Origin: Chamaea fasciata
Lineage: Eukaryota; Chordata; Aves; Passeriformes; Sylviidae
Direction of reading: 5' to 3'
NCBI GenBank assembly: GCA_029207755.1
Contig: JARCOQ010000017.1
Span: forward strand, 9,994,945-10,058,944
Length of the DNA: 64,000 nucleotides
Shown piece after piece: positions 37,605-50,509 of the stretch. The notes beneath the pieces were generated by a model, which saw only the letters and a program-made list of their open reading frames with translations, was not told the origin of the DNA and made no database searches. The translations under genes and the position numbers were made by a program. Position 1 is the first letter of the stretch. Each line of letters opens with the position of its first letter.

Positions 37605-38978
37605 GACTGCCTGACTGCAGGAGTGTGAGGTGCAGTCTTTTCTGCACAGAGAGCTGCAGCTTGTCTCACTGCTGGATCAACATTATTTTCGCTTTCCCTC
37701 TCACTGGGTACTGTGCTGCCACACTGCTGCCCCTGAGCATAGGAGAGAATTAAGTCCCAGTAGTACCAGTGGAGTACAGGACAGCTTGTGATATGTACTG
37801 GGTTCCTTCCAACATGCTATGGAGCAGATCCTCACTCTGGTAGCAGCAGTAACTGTGTTTAACACCATGACTTTGTGAACATCACCCTGATCCATGCTGC
37901 TCTCTCTTACTGATTGTTACTACAATTCACACCAGAACCCTGAATCGAGGAATTGTCCCTAAATGCTTGTGGGATGGCTGTTCTATCTGCATCAGAGTTA
38001 TCTGGTTTGGGTTGCTCTCACTATCCAGATCATAGATAAAATGCATGAGAAGTCTAATCATACCTACCAGTTCCTATCCTTCTTTGGAATTTCAGTTGGT
38101 ATCTCTTCATAGATCCTAAACTGGCCCATCTCCAGCTGGAACTGATTCCTCAGTCAGAAGGAACATTAGGTCCCCTTAAACCTGGAACAATTTAAAAGTT
38201 CTTTCCCATCACAACAGCTTTGACCTGGGCTGCCTTCCTTAAACTGCCTCCAGAGTATTCTGTTTCATAACCCAATTGTTCATTATTGTTGCTCTTTCCA
38301 AACTACCTTTGATGGGACTCGTCTTCGTCTTGTGCCTTGTTTAGAAGCAGTTTTGATGTCTCTTTTTGGCCTTTCTGTGCCTGAATGACCTCTGTATGGG
38401 AAAGTTGGTGACAGCAGAGCTGCACCTTTTGTGATAAAACTCTGTATTCATTCTGAGTTTATAAGTGCACAGAAACATCACGCTACCTTAATTATATGTT
38501 TTCCTGCGCCTTCTCTTTCATCTTTCTGTAACTTTGTCAAGGTTGTAAACACACCTAGGCCTTAAGGCTCCTTCTGCAAGGATTGCTTTCAAATCCATCC
38601 ACTCTTTTACCTTCCATGGATCTCCATGTTCTGTACGTCCCCAAATTGCAGGGCTGCAGTAAATGCCTGGGAATAATGCATGTGTATAAAGCATAGACTA
38701 TAAAAGCAGGATGGTGTGATGGTGTTAGCAAGCACCTCTGATGAAAGATGAACACAGAGGCTGCAAGAACCTTTCTCACATGTAGTTCTTGAGTGCTGGC
38801 AGACTTTCCATTTTTGTGATGCTGCGGATTGTTAAAACCTCACTGAAATATCAGCTTGTTTCACAAGAGGTTCCCATTTTTCACAGACCCATTTTTTGTG
38901 TGTTTGGCTGACAACTCCGATGAAAGTTTCCTGTCCCATACTGGATTTTTTTTGAAAATGTTTTAATATGCCTCAGGT

Positions 38979-39034
38979 TTTTTGTTGTTGTTGTGTTTTT
39001 TTTTTTTTTTTTTTTTTTTGTTTTTTTTTTTTTT
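38979..39034. repeat. T-rich tract with (TTG)n start, T24 and T14 runs
   Basis: 'tttttgttgttgttgtg' leads into 24 T, one G and 14 T. It is low-complexity DNA, probably a grown retroposon tail or slippage product. A minus-strand open frame here is poly-Lys and not a gene. Confidence 0.93.
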
Positions 39035-42000
39035 AATGAATGTAAAATTGATTCATTGGGGAGACATGGGATTTTTTCTGCTATATAACTATTATCCTTT
39101 AAGAAATCCAGGCTTCTCAAAGATGCTGCTCCTTTAAACAAGACAAAAAGAAATCAACCATTGCCTGGATAATGCCGTTCTCATCAACATGCAAGGAGCT
39201 TTCTTGTCTGTCACGTCGCCCACATCTTCTCAATCACTCCCTTTCATTTATCCTATTTTGCCCCTATTTTAACTCATGCTGTGACTGATACTCAGTGACA
39301 GACAGAAGAAATCCAGCTGAGCATCATCCCTCCTGTGCTTCCCCACAGGAGATGCAGTGTAGGACCTTACCTGGCAGAGATCAGTATTCAGGCACCTGAT
39401 GGAACCTGAGTGGGGAGAGGTTTTTTACAGCTAGAGGAAAACACTGCCAACCCAGAAGGATCTGGGTGATGAGATCTGTTGTAGACAACTGTTCTTCTGA
39501 CTTGTTCCCCCTTTTCCAAGTGTGAAGAGACAGTGGGAGTTTTGCAAGCAGTTGCAGTTTGGAAGACATGATTACAAACCCTGACTAATGTTTGTGGCTG
39601 GTGGGTCCGTGGCAACCAGTCAAAGCAAGTGCTAATTACTATGGCTGTCGCTGCTAATTTATTATTTAATTTCACTGTATTAGTGTGGCATTGCAGGGCC
39701 TTAACCTGGAGCCATGGCCCCACAGGCAGGACACTCTCCAAACACAGAACAAAGCAACGGTGCCTGCTGCCATGAACTTGCAGCCCAAATATCCTGATGT
39801 GGTGACTCCTGACCTGTAACCCAGGGGTGCTTGAGCCTCCTGACTGCAGGGATCCCAGAGCTCATACTGGTCTATGTCAGAGTGCAGGGGAGCTCTGTGG
39901 TTGAGCAATGGTGCTACTGACCCAATTTCCCAACCAGGCTGGGCACTTGCACATGCAGGTGGGGAGATCTGTGGGAAAACAGTGGGGCTCAGAGATAAAC
40001 AACAAGAATACATATTTCTGGTCTTCTGAACCCGAGTCTTAAATCTGAGCCTGGAGCACTTTGCTCCCATTTAGAAAGCACATGGCTGATTCATGGCAGT
40101 CTCCTCCTCAAGCTGTCTAGCACATGTCTACAAGCTGATGCATTGATACACAGCAGCTCAGGATGGAGTTATCCCTCCCTGGCATGTGTGTTTCTGAACG
40201 GCAGCCAAATGGAGCAGCCAGCTCCGAGGCTGCTCTCTGATTGATCCAGTTCATGAAGGCCTGCCCAGCAATTTCCATGCAGATCCTGGGAAGATTAACA
40301 CACCATCCTGTCAAACAGTGTCCCACAGCACTGCAGGAGAAAGCCTTCAGTTAACCCTGTGTGCTGTCAACAGCTGGAACCGGCTGCTTTAATGAATCTG
40401 CTGGGTTTTCTGTTATAAATGATCCAACTGCATTCTGCTAATTGTGATTCCTGGGTATTTCTTCAAGACATAAAAAAATGCTGAGATCCCATGGGTCTTT
40501 ATTTTACTTGTGTCGACTTAAAGGTACTCTGAGCTTCCCATTCTAGTGAGAACCTTGCAACTTTCAGTGAGAATAATAATAAAAATACTTAGTGTTACCA
40601 TTTCTGTCTCCCCCTTAATTCAACAGCAATATAATTACCTAGAATAATTTCTAATATATGAAATAATATAGGCCAAGATTCTGGAGGGCCTGGATGGGAA
40701 CTTGGCTGTTCTTTTTCAAAGGAAAAGAGATTCCACTCCTTCTGTACAAGAAGACTCATGCCTATTACCAACTGTTTAGAGTTTGCTGTTGAAACAAACT
40801 TAATCTCTCTTTAATTCTATGTTTTATCTTGGATTAGGCTGTCCTTGCTGGGAACTCAGAGTCTCAGGGTGGGAGGAGGCAGTGACCGATGGGAAGCACG
40901 GATCAGGCTCTGTTCAGACTTGCAGGAGCTGGGGTAGTCCAGCCTCACAGCTGGCTCTGGGACTCTATCCTCAAACTTTGCTTCCCTGCCTTGGCCATTG
41001 CTCTGTCCAAGGCAGTGAGAACTGAGTCCATGGGGATGACAAGGAGGAAAAGAGGGTTGGGGAAATCAGTGTAAGTGTGCTCCAAAGCAGTCCCTGTCTC
41101 AGAACAACTTGGGAAAGTAACCCATTCTTGGCATCTTCCAGAATTAGTATGGGTAATGTGGCACCAGGCACTTGGCTGGGTTATCTGAGGTCAGCAGAGT
41201 CCGACCTCTGGAAGGGAGGAAGAGGGAAAGCAAGCACAAAACCATGCCAGGCAATGCACTGTCACAGCTTGTTCCTCAAGCCCCAGAAAACTCCACACCC
41301 ATTTTATTCTTCACTGTTTCCTCATCAGCCTTGCGTGAGATGCTCCTGGGCAATGGATTTAGGAAAACCAAGTCACTTATGGGGAAGCAGCAGCAATCTC
41401 CATGGGAACAGGGCTCCCCCAGCCCGGCCCCGCCCGGCAGGTGAGGATGGATGACCTGCCAGCTCATGGCACAGGAGCACAGGGGATGGAGGAGGATGGA
41501 CGGACGGGTGGAAGGCACACCTGTGGGGAGGTTGCTGCTGCTGGCTCCTGGTTTCTCTCTGGCTGACTTACAAGACAACATCTGGCACATGCATAAAGAG
41601 AACATGATGGCTGATCACTCCAAGGGCATTTATCTTGATGAATGAGGAGGAGAGGGTTATAGTGGTGCAGCCCCAAGGAGCTGGCCTGTCTCTCCTCACC
41701 GGTGAAGATTAATGTGTTGTGGGATGTTGGCTAACACGAATCATGCACACACAATGTACCTTTCCCTCCACCCCCTTCTCCTTTCCCAGCTCTCCTCTCG
41801 TGGGCTAATGGACTAATACAGCTTTGAACGATGACAGGTTGCCCGGAATGCAGGGGAAATCTCTAGCAAACAAAGTGCTTAAAATGGTTAAGGGCTGAAG
41901 GGAAGAACAGCCTATGGGATTTCACATCTTTATCTCTCTACTATAAACTGGACTTAGAGTATCTTCTCTTTTCAAATATATGGCCCATAAATTAAGTTCT

Positions 42001-45000
42001 TGCATTCTTTTTTTTTATGTCATCCACTTAAAAGGCAGTACCATGGCTCACATTTGTATTTAAAAGAGCAGACTGCTTTCTTTTAATAGTTCAAGAACGG
42101 AGGAGACTTTTCACCCCAAAACAAAGGTTTTTGAAGATGGATGGGTCATCAAGGCTGATAAGAAACTGCATTAGATATTGGTCTTGCACATATCTTTGCA
42201 TTGTTGCAATAATCATTCAGGTGCAGATTTACTGCGAAATCACTGAATGCAGAGGACAGAAATTAGCAAGGGGGAAAAATTATAAGAAAAGACAATGAAA
42301 AGGCAAATCTAAGCAGAGAGCTGTCTAATTTGTACCTGTTGTATGTTTTGTCTCAAAACCACGGGTTCCAGTTGTGTAGAGGCTGATTTGTACAAAACAT
42401 CTTCACTTGGAAGCATTAATCTTACAGGTTAAATTAAAGGTCTTGGTAGCAGTGCAGCTCCAAGCTTTTGGACAGCTGTGGCTTTTGGGTTCAGAAAAAG
42501 CCAAGGAGCACATCTCTCTCCAGGCCCTGATCCCAGCCACTGTGGGCAATGGCAGGGCTCCCTCCTGCACTGGTGGTGAAACATCTGGCTGGTCCACACA
42601 GGTCTGGAAAGGAGAAATTAAAATAGCTATGGAGATATGGGGACAAGGGAAAAAGCCTTTATGGGGGGATGAATACCATAAACATGACAGCAGGCATGAG
42701 AGGGGAAATTAGAGGGATTAGAATGACAGGAGTTTGTGGCTGAACTGGGAAGAGAAGTACTTGCAATTTAAAGTGTTTTGAGGCAGAGGGAGCTGGCAAG
42801 GACAGGCAGAAGTATTTGTAAGCATTAAGGTGAAGATGACCAGCCTTCCTCCAGAGGGAAAGACATCTTTACAGGAGCACACCCTGTCCTGCTGCAATCT
42901 GCTACCACAAAAGTACCAGATTTACAAACCCTCCTGAGCATTTACAGGAGACAATTATTCTGGAAAAGGGCTACTCCTCATCAAATCCATTTTCTCAGCT
43001 AGTCTATCACTTACAAAGTCTCATGTAGGAAACTGGTAATCTACATAAAAGTGAAAGGAATGTCATGCAGAATAGCTTAAAATATGGATCCCCCATCACA
43101 GAGCCTGTCATGTCTTCCTAGTGTATTTCCATCACTTCAGACAACATAATGCCACTGCACCAGTCATGTTTCAACTAACACCTCAAGTCAGGTAGACACA
43201 TAACAGGTTAATTAGGGGCTTTGGCAAATTGAGTCCACGGGCTGTAATTACCAGCACTCAAGACCTACAATTTCTGTTTTAATTAAAATAAACAGTGTGG
43301 AGAGGCTGACATCACAGCAGAGTAACCAGCGTGTAAGTCACAGTTAATTATATTAAGCTGTGGCCTCCATCATAAAAAATACTCGGTTTGGATCTGGATT
43401 TATAGAGACTGACTTTACCATTCCAGCAAAGTTTAATTGCTGTACAGAGGCCACTGACTGGTCTGGACAAGTCAGTGTTGAGGTGACGGGGTACGCCGTG
43501 TGTGGAAGAGCTCCTTCTCCTCTTCGGGTGGAAGCAGGCAGTGCCAGCCCTTGAATCCTTCCTTCATTGTCTCCTGCCAACCTTTCACAGCCTGACAGAT
43601 CCCAGTTGTGCCTCATCCTCACTGGGGCTGCCTCTGTCACATCAAAAAGGATGGAGAGCTGCTGCCTTTCCCAAAGAGCATGGCCAGGGAAATGGAGCCT
43701 GGGGAAAAAAGCTGGAAAATGAGCTTTCGGGGAGAGTCTGGGAGGTGGGAAGGGCAGGGCTCTGATATGCTTTGGGCACCTCTAAGCTCAGGGAATGCCC
43801 CAGTGATGGAGAGCCAAGCTCTGGGTGCCTGAGCGCACCCAGGGCACGGGTGGCACATTTCACCTCTGCATCCCATAAACGCTCCTGCTCTGGCACCGCT
43901 CTTGCCTTTCTCTCCTCCCGCACTGCCGGGTAATTCCCTCGGCAGTGTTACAGCGTAACCACGACCCACTCCAGCCTCTCATCTGCCACCTCTCCCGCTT
44001 CTCCTCCTCCACCCAAGCTTCCCTCCCAGCCCTGCCTTTTGTCTCCTTCACCCACTTTCAACCCCGTGCCTCCTTTGATGCCACCCGCCGTGCGAGGTGC
44101 AGCCAGACCCACCCTGCCCAGCCAAAAACACACCTGTTTTGCAAACCAATGCAGGTGTACGGGACACACGCTGTTCTGGGTGGCTTTTATTGTGTTACAC
44201 AACCCTGCTGCCTGGCAGTCTGCAGCCGGAGCACAGCAGACGTCTCGCAGGCTCGCCAGGACTCCCAGCAGGGCCCTGCAATACCTGGGCAGGTAATTAG
44301 ACACTCAGCAGGGTAGAGGTGACAGATCTCAGCTTTGCACTCTTCCAGTCTGGTTAGGAAGAGCTGCCAGGTGTCCCCACAAGCTTTCAGTCAACCCAGA
44401 GGTGACGAAGCCCTTGACAGGCTCCTTGTAGGACCTGGGGGGACTCACCTGAGCTCCTTCTTGCTGCTTGGAACTGCCAAGGAGAGGCAGAAAAATACTG
44501 GAGAAATTTGTCTGAGCACTTCCTGGGGGATGTGATGGTAACTCCGGCAGAAACTGCAGGGCAATGCCACATGTCCCAGCAGTGCCATTGGGGATAAAGT
44601 GAGACCCCCTGCAAGTGACAGATTCAGCCTCTGCAGTGGAGTCTGGCACGGGAAACACTTTGAATTTCCATTTGTCCCCATCAGTGCTCTTCACCTCTAG
44701 CACCAGCTTGCCTGTGGAATCCCTGGAAAACATCATTTCAGTGGAGCTTTGATGATTTGATTTTCCAGGGGAGGGAGAAAAGGAGTGTAGGGCAGGCAAT
44801 GCTGCTGTTTTCTCTTGTGAAAGGTGTGGACCTGGTTAATCATCCCAGGGTGTTGGATGGACAGCTCAGACACAGAAGAGACAGCAGTTTTATTTTTCTT
44901 TTTCTGAACAAGAAAACATTTTAAAAATTGTTCTTTATTTCAGTATATTTTCAAGCATGTAAAAGCTATGTAAATTGCCTTTTTCTTTTATGTTTTGCAT

Positions 45001-45008
45001 TAACCTAA
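39035..45008. other. unique noncoding DNA
   Basis: No gene recognised. A strong donor context (GGCAG|GTGAGG) at about 41441 follows a GC-rich segment, but I see no matching protein-like exon. The minus-strand frame at 44329-44799 is open for 156 codons in GC-rich sequence. Part of it has a mixed hydrophilic composition, but I recognise no family and place it as chance. A TAATTA cluster at 43208-43350 is listed separately. AT-rich unique DNA also lies at about 41800-42340. Confidence 0.5.
43208..43350. promoter_or_regulatory. cluster of four TAATTA homeodomain cores in a candidate enhancer
   Basis: TAATTA cores occur at 43209-43214, 43245-43250, inside the 12-bp palindrome TTTTAATTAAAA (43277-43288) and at 43345-43350. 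TAATTA is the palindromic core favoured by paired-class, LIM and many other homeodomain dimers. Sequence from 43190 to 43450 is otherwise unique, of moderate GC and free of repeat signatures, with further 'tttaattgctg' at about 43430. Inference: a developmental enhancer. Confidence 0.35.
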
Positions 45009-45031
45009 CCCCCCCCCCCCCTTTTTTTTTT
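45009..45031. repeat. C13-T10 homopolymer pair
   Basis: Thirteen C directly followed by ten T, a pure pyrimidine tract. Error-prone for sequencing, so exact lengths are uncertain. Confidence 0.9.
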
Positions 45032-45958
45032 CCTGAAGACAAATAATATGCTCAGGCAGAATAAGTGGAAACCGTTGCTCTTTATTCATTCAGTCACTTC
45101 TGGATTTGTTTCTGACTTCCACTAACAGTGGTTGATCCTTATTTAGTAATGCATGGTTCCCCTGCTACCTCTCTATATGAAATTTTGACTCTCTGGGATG
45201 TTTTGAGTAGCATATGATTAACCAGTAATTTTTTCAGTGCCACAGGCCTCATACTGAAATTCTTCTTTTCAACATATCTTTCACTGTCCTGCCACTATTT
45301 CCTAACAGCTGCTGCAACCTGCAGCCCAATCATTTTCATTTCCACGACATTTTGAGTCCAACCTAATAGAAGCAGCACGGTGAGCCTTAAATCCAGCAGT
45401 TAATATTTAAAATAAAACTCAATTAACACTGCTGTCCAGCTGGCCATGGGTATTGCTGTTGGCTTGTAGCTCACCTGCAAAGCCCCACAGAAAGGTGGTG
45501 TTTGTTTGTTTGGGGTGTTTAAGTGCAGGATTGCTCTCTGCTTTAGGTAACCAGGTGGGACACCCCATGCGAGCTCAGACACTGGTGTTTGGGGTAGACC
45601 TCTGTGTTGCCCAAGCAAGAAGATTACCGTGTGCTCTCTGCTGTGGGTTACTGATGCTTTTGGCCTCTGTAGGTGAAAGCAAAGTGACAAAGCAAACTCA
45701 CTGGTGTCCAGCCCTGAGCAGGATGAGCTGTGGCCCTGCAGGGACTGGCAGAGCTGGCCTGATGTGGTCACTGCCTGATCAGAGTGACCTGGGAAGCCGA
45801 GGGTGCTCCTTCCCCTCGGGTGAGGAGGAGGAGGAGGCAGGGTGGTGACTCAGGGGAGCAGCAGAGCCTTTGGGGCTCTCCTGCACACCCTGGCTGTGCC
45901 CACGGGCTCTGCCAGCCCCTCGCTGCCTTCAAAGCCCCCAGAAGCAGAAGCAGTGACA
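45032..45958. other. unique noncoding DNA
   Basis: No gene recognised. AT-rich at first, then GC-rich after about 45.5 kb with a (GGA)n-like stretch near 45820. Open frames in the GC-rich part are short and show nothing protein-like. Confidence 0.55.
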
Positions 45959-45985
45959 CCCCCGCCCCCCCCCCCCCCCCCCCCC
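45959..45985. repeat. poly-C tract with one G, including C21
   Basis: C5, one G at 45964, then 21 consecutive C (45965-45985). The C strand could form an i-motif and the minus strand is a long G run able to form G-quadruplexes. Pro or Gly runs in translated frames are artefacts. Pure C runs of this length are uncommon and prone to assembly error. Confidence 0.93.
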
Positions 45986-48900
45986 GCAGTAATGGAATTC
46001 TCCCCCAACACCTTGAGCCATGCACACCAATTTTGGGACACATCTGAGCCCTCCTGCTCCCACCCCATGGCTCCTTAGCCACCTCCCCAGCTCTCCTGAG
46101 TGGCACAGGTGACGGGCACAGGTGGCTGCCCCAGGCAGTGGCAATGCACTGACCTAGGGCAGGGCCACTTTCTCTCCTGGAAACCAGCAGCCAGGACACC
46201 CAAATGACTACTGTTTGTGCTGCCAGGATACCACAGCCTTATTCAGGGTTTTATCCCACTGGAGGGATGGGCCGTTCCACAGCACTTGGACTTTCACTGG
46301 CTCTGAGCATGTGTGGTTTTAAATTCTTTTACCTAATTGTAATGAGCCATTTGAGTTCTTTCCTCTTCTTTTTAGAGCTGCTGCCAGGCAGTTTGTCCTG
46401 AAAACACTAGTTATGGTGTTGGGTTTTTTGTTTTTTTTTTTAATTTCCTCCTCTTATCAAAGCTGGATGCCAAGAGACAAATTTATTGTTCTGTGTAACA
46501 TCCTCTTTCATATCCTCCCTTGCACACTCCAGGAGGAGCAAAGTGCCTGCACACCAGACCCTTTACAGGTCAGATCAGGGAGCAGGAGCAACCCCAGTCT
46601 GTGCTCATGAGAGTCTTTTACAAACCCCACTGGAGGGATGGGATGAGTTTTCCCTCACTTCATCCAGCTTGGGAAAGGGACCAACATCCTTCTTGAACCC
46701 TCTGTCCCTGCATAAACCATACACCTTTCGTTTGGTGTTCATGGCTGGTGATGTGAGGAGTCTGAAGGACTCTGAGCAGCATCTGAGATTTTAATAGGGA
46801 GGCCATCACCTGGAGGGAGACTGGGGAGGCTGGAGGGAAGAGGAGAAGAAGAAGGGAAGTACAGAAGTAACACAGTCCAGCCATGTCCTGCTGCAGGGAC
46901 AGGGACAGAAAATCCTTTTCATGCTACTGGAATTTTGGTGTCCCTGACTCATAATCCATTTAAATTCAGGTAATAATAAAAGGACACCTAAATACTCATC
47001 ACTGAGAGAAGACACAACATGTGTGTTCTCTCGTGTCTTCCTGCAGTGAAAGGTGTGTGATGGGACCACAAGTGCTGGTACTGACCAAAGAAGCTACAGA
47101 GCCCATTGTTTTTTGGTTTGTATTTACCACATCCTTGGTCTCAAGGGGCTTTCTTAAGCCTGATCAGAACTGCACACTTTTGAGGAAAAATGAAGTACAT
47201 TTACATCTACTGAAACTTTTTTTAAAAACTCTGTCTCCTGTTGTTTTTCCTTCTGATCATTTTGCTCTGGGTGCACCCTCAGACCTTGAGCTTGTAGGAC
47301 AGAAACAAGTCCCAGTCATTGGAGGGCTGAAGCCTCCCTTCCCTCAAATGCTGCCATAAACCTTTCCAACAGAGTAATACAACAAGGAGGCACCTGCATT
47401 TCTAGAATCCAGCATTGCAGAGAAATATCACCTCTGCCCTGCAATCTTGCTTTTGGAGTGACCTGGTTGTGGGTGTGATAATGGGTGAGCTGCTTCAACC
47501 TCGTTAAATGAAGCCAGTGGAGCACCTCCCATGGCTTTTGGGGGCATAGGCTTTGGGCTGCCTGTGTGTTGAGGCTGGAGCAGACCACTAGGAAATATCT
47601 AAACAAAAGGAAAAAAATTAAAACCAAATACCCTTGCTAAAAAATAGGGGCTGGCATCTCTGTGGGCAGAGAGGGCTGCAGGGCACCGGTGCTCATACAG
47701 AGCAGGATGTGCTCCCTGCAGCTGCCTGGGGTGTTCCCAGTGCTGGCAGTGTTTTGGGGGACTGTCCTGGCTTTTTCTCAGCTGTCTCAGCAGGTGCCCT
47801 ATGTGGCATTGCTCCCACAATCATGATGTCATCGTCTGGATTGCCTTTGGAATTAAAAATAGCTTCAAACTGGAGTGGTTGGGCTGTGATGGGTCAGCTG
47901 GTGGGAAAGGAAGAGCCCCCTTTCTCCACCCACTGGATATTTTGGAGACCTTGTGCAGGCAAACAGCCAAGGTATGTGAGTGAGGAGCTTTATCTTGGCA
48001 GCACTTGGGTGAAGCCAGCTGAGAAAAACAACTACTTTTCCACAAAACTTTCTTCTATCCCAGTCCCAACAAGTTTCGGCACACTCTGGGGAACTAACTG
48101 CAATGGGTGACGTAGATGCTGCTGAGAGACCTCCTAGTAAAACTGTATTTTTTACATTTAACCAATTAAGAGAACAGGAGTCAAAGTCAATCTTCAGCTT
48201 GAAGATTTCAATTCAGTGAGGTGTTTTGGGGTGAGGGCAAAGGAGGCTTTGAGAGAAATCTGACTTTTCTGTGAAATAAAGTGGATATGAAATGAATGAG
48301 ATGAAGATCCACATAATTTTTTGTTGTTATTAATTTCTGCAGAGGTTGAAAGTTTTGATTTCATGTGAAACTTTTCTTTTTACCATTTGTATTCTTCTTG
48401 TGCTGTTCAGCCCCATTTCCAGCCCATGCCAGCAGCAGTGGAGAGGGTGACAGGTCAGGTGTCGTATCATGCTGAAGATTTTACCCTTCTTTCTAGTAAA
48501 TCCCTTCACTTTTGCTCTGCTGGGGAGGGGCAGGACATGACCTGCTAAAGCCACCCTTTAGTGAAAGGGTGAAGGGAAAAAAATATCCTAATTCCTAAAT
48601 GAGCAAAACACTGGATATTCACACAATTGCATTATCAGGAAGGCCTCAGGGAAGGGGAATGGAACACACAGAGCTGTGTGTGCCCCAGACAGGGTGGCAG
48701 CCCTGCAGAGATGCTGCTCCCCTCTCCAAGCCCCCTGGGGTGTCAGTGTGTATCCCCTGTGCTGAAAGGTTAATGCTGCCTTTCCTCTGTGCAAGCAGCT
48801 TCTCCTGAAGTGGCCATTGTGCTGCCAGCTCAGGCTTTGTGGCTGGTCCTTCCAGCTCTTCCCCCCACATTCAGAAAAGAGGAGCCAAAGGAAACACCTT

Positions 48901-50284
48901 TGGCTCAGTGAATAGGTAGAGGCTTTTGTGCTTTCCTCTGCTGCCCTTCCCAGCCCAGTGACGTGGGGATTTCTGATATTTCCTGAGCAGCTGCTGGATG
49001 CTACACCTTTAGGAGCTCCAGCTCTGACTCCTCCACACCCTTTCCCCTTCAGCAGAATTCACACAAAAGCAGGGGATAAAAGAAAAAAAAACCAAACCAG
49101 CTATAAACACCAGCCTGCTGCTCGCTTGGATGGAGTAGGTCTGCTCTCAGTTGACTTTGAAAAGCTGCAACCACAGTGTCCTGGTGGCACTTTTGGGGTG
49201 AGATGGACAATTGGAGCATTCAGACAATACATCCCAGCCCCTCCTGAGTTTACTGGAATGGTTTGTCAAATGCAGTGGGGATGATTTTACTAATTTGGGG
49301 CCTCTTCTAAAAATAACTTTTTTTTTTTTTAAATAGCTTTTTTCTAAACAAATGTTAGGATCCAGGTGCTTTCTGCCATCTGCATAAGGAGCCAGGCTGA
49401 ATCAGCCCTGGCTTGTTCTCGTCTTGGTAGCTGCTGCTCCTCTGACACCTCTCAGATCACACTGACAAGGAAAACTTTTATTCCTCAGCCTGTAATTCCC
49501 ATCTCTGTGTGTGGGACAAGCTCACACACCTTGTAACTATTTCACTTCAGCTCAGAACCCATCTCCTCATTACCCAGATATAATTACATCTGACAAAAGT
49601 ATTGAATTCACCAAAGCACAAAGAAAAAAGACAGAGGGATTAAACTGATTCAGGGCTCTCACCCCTGAACATTATGCCCCCATAAAGAGCTCAAGGAGGA
49701 AGATGATGAATAATTGTTGCAGGGTCAGTGCCACGATTACAGGCTATCGTCTCTCATATGGCACTTGAAGACTCAGACAATTATGGAAACTATAAAGAAA
49801 AATCAATCTCAGTACTAAGATGGGAGCCCAGGGATATTTATGTGTTTGCTTGTTTTTCTTTTCTAACAGGAAAGCAGAGAGCCTGATATGTGGCTTAACA
49901 TTTAACTTTGCATTGCAGGTGGGTTTTCACAGGCACTCAGGGACAGCCTCGCAGCTGCCATGGATCCTATTGCTAAAAAAAAATAGATAAGCAGGAAATA
50001 ATTTGGGAAGCATTGATAACAATAATAGCAGCACATCTGGAAACAGGGTCAGGTGAGGGGCTGCATGGCTGCTGCCCTTGCTGGGCAGTGATGAGCTGCT
50101 GTGGTGGTGATGGGCAGGCACAGCGGCTGCGGGGTCACCCAGGCGCTGCTGCTGCTGACTGGGGATGCAGCTTGTCCCTCTTTGTCCCCGCTGTGTGCCC
50201 TGCCTGCCCCAGCCCCTGGGCAGCAGCCTGCCTGCAACAGGCCCTCCACAAACTTAGCAGCAGGTTTATGTGCTGCTGAAAACT
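45986..50284. other. unique noncoding DNA
   Basis: No gene recognised. Contains T tracts at 46431-46441 and 49318-49330, a MEF2-like ctaaaaataa at about 49307, and an enhancer-like AT-rich block at 49560-49850. GC-rich stop-poor frames at 47.6-48.1 and 50.0-50.3 kb do not resemble proteins. Confidence 0.5.
49560..49850. other. candidate conserved noncoding (enhancer-like) block
   Basis: Unique AT-rich sequence with 'agatataattacatctgac', 'gatgaataattgttgcag', 'cagacaattatggaaac' and 'gggatatttatgtg': several homeodomain- and SOX-type cores (taattac, attgttg, caattat) in 290 bp and no repeat signature. Inference from composition only. Confidence 0.25.
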
Positions 50285-50357
50285 CGTGAAAAGGTCGTGG
50301 CGAGAGGACGGCGCAATTTTCTCGTAAAAGCTTTGCTGACGCACGCCAGGGGAAACG
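50285..50357. other. local CpG cluster (9 CpG in 73 bp)
   Basis: CpG dinucleotides lie at 50285, 50296, 50301, 50309, 50312, 50323, 50340, 50344 and 50356, against a strongly CpG-poor background. The segment also holds CRE-half-like 'tgacgcac' and 'acgtca'. It is too short for a CpG island by usual criteria. It sits directly upstream of the AT-rich candidate enhancer at 50510. It may be an unmethylated regulatory core or a preserved island remnant. Confidence 0.4.
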
Positions 50358-50509
50358 TCAGGAGTGAGGGAGAAGCTGTGGGTCACTGCCTGAAAGTTGC
50401 TTTCCCTGTTTTCTTTTAATTACAGAGAAGGGAGGGAGAAACGACTGAGGTATCTTCTTGTAACAAACGGAGGAAAAAGAGAAAATAAACACATAGAGGA
50501 GCGCCTAAA

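Larger units (their letters stand above)
29991..38978. other. unique noncoding DNA with scattered fossil repeats
   Basis: No gene recognised. Contains fossil repeat copy B (30794-30868), two octamer-type sites (31777-31800), A17 (33352-33368) and T20 (33677-33696) tracts, MIR-like fragments at about 34080-34165 and 37275-37345, and a partial CTCF-like motif at 37591-37604. The phrase at 34998-35020 resembles the old 'ttgacttcaatggga' motif. Stop-poor frames in GC-rich parts (35.8-36.2 and 36.6-37.1 kb) show nothing protein-like. Confidence 0.5.

Noticed and set aside
44329..44799. 156-codon minus-strand frame with a mixed charged segment
   Set aside because: Looks slightly more protein-like than its neighbours, but I could not tie it to any family and there is no exon context.
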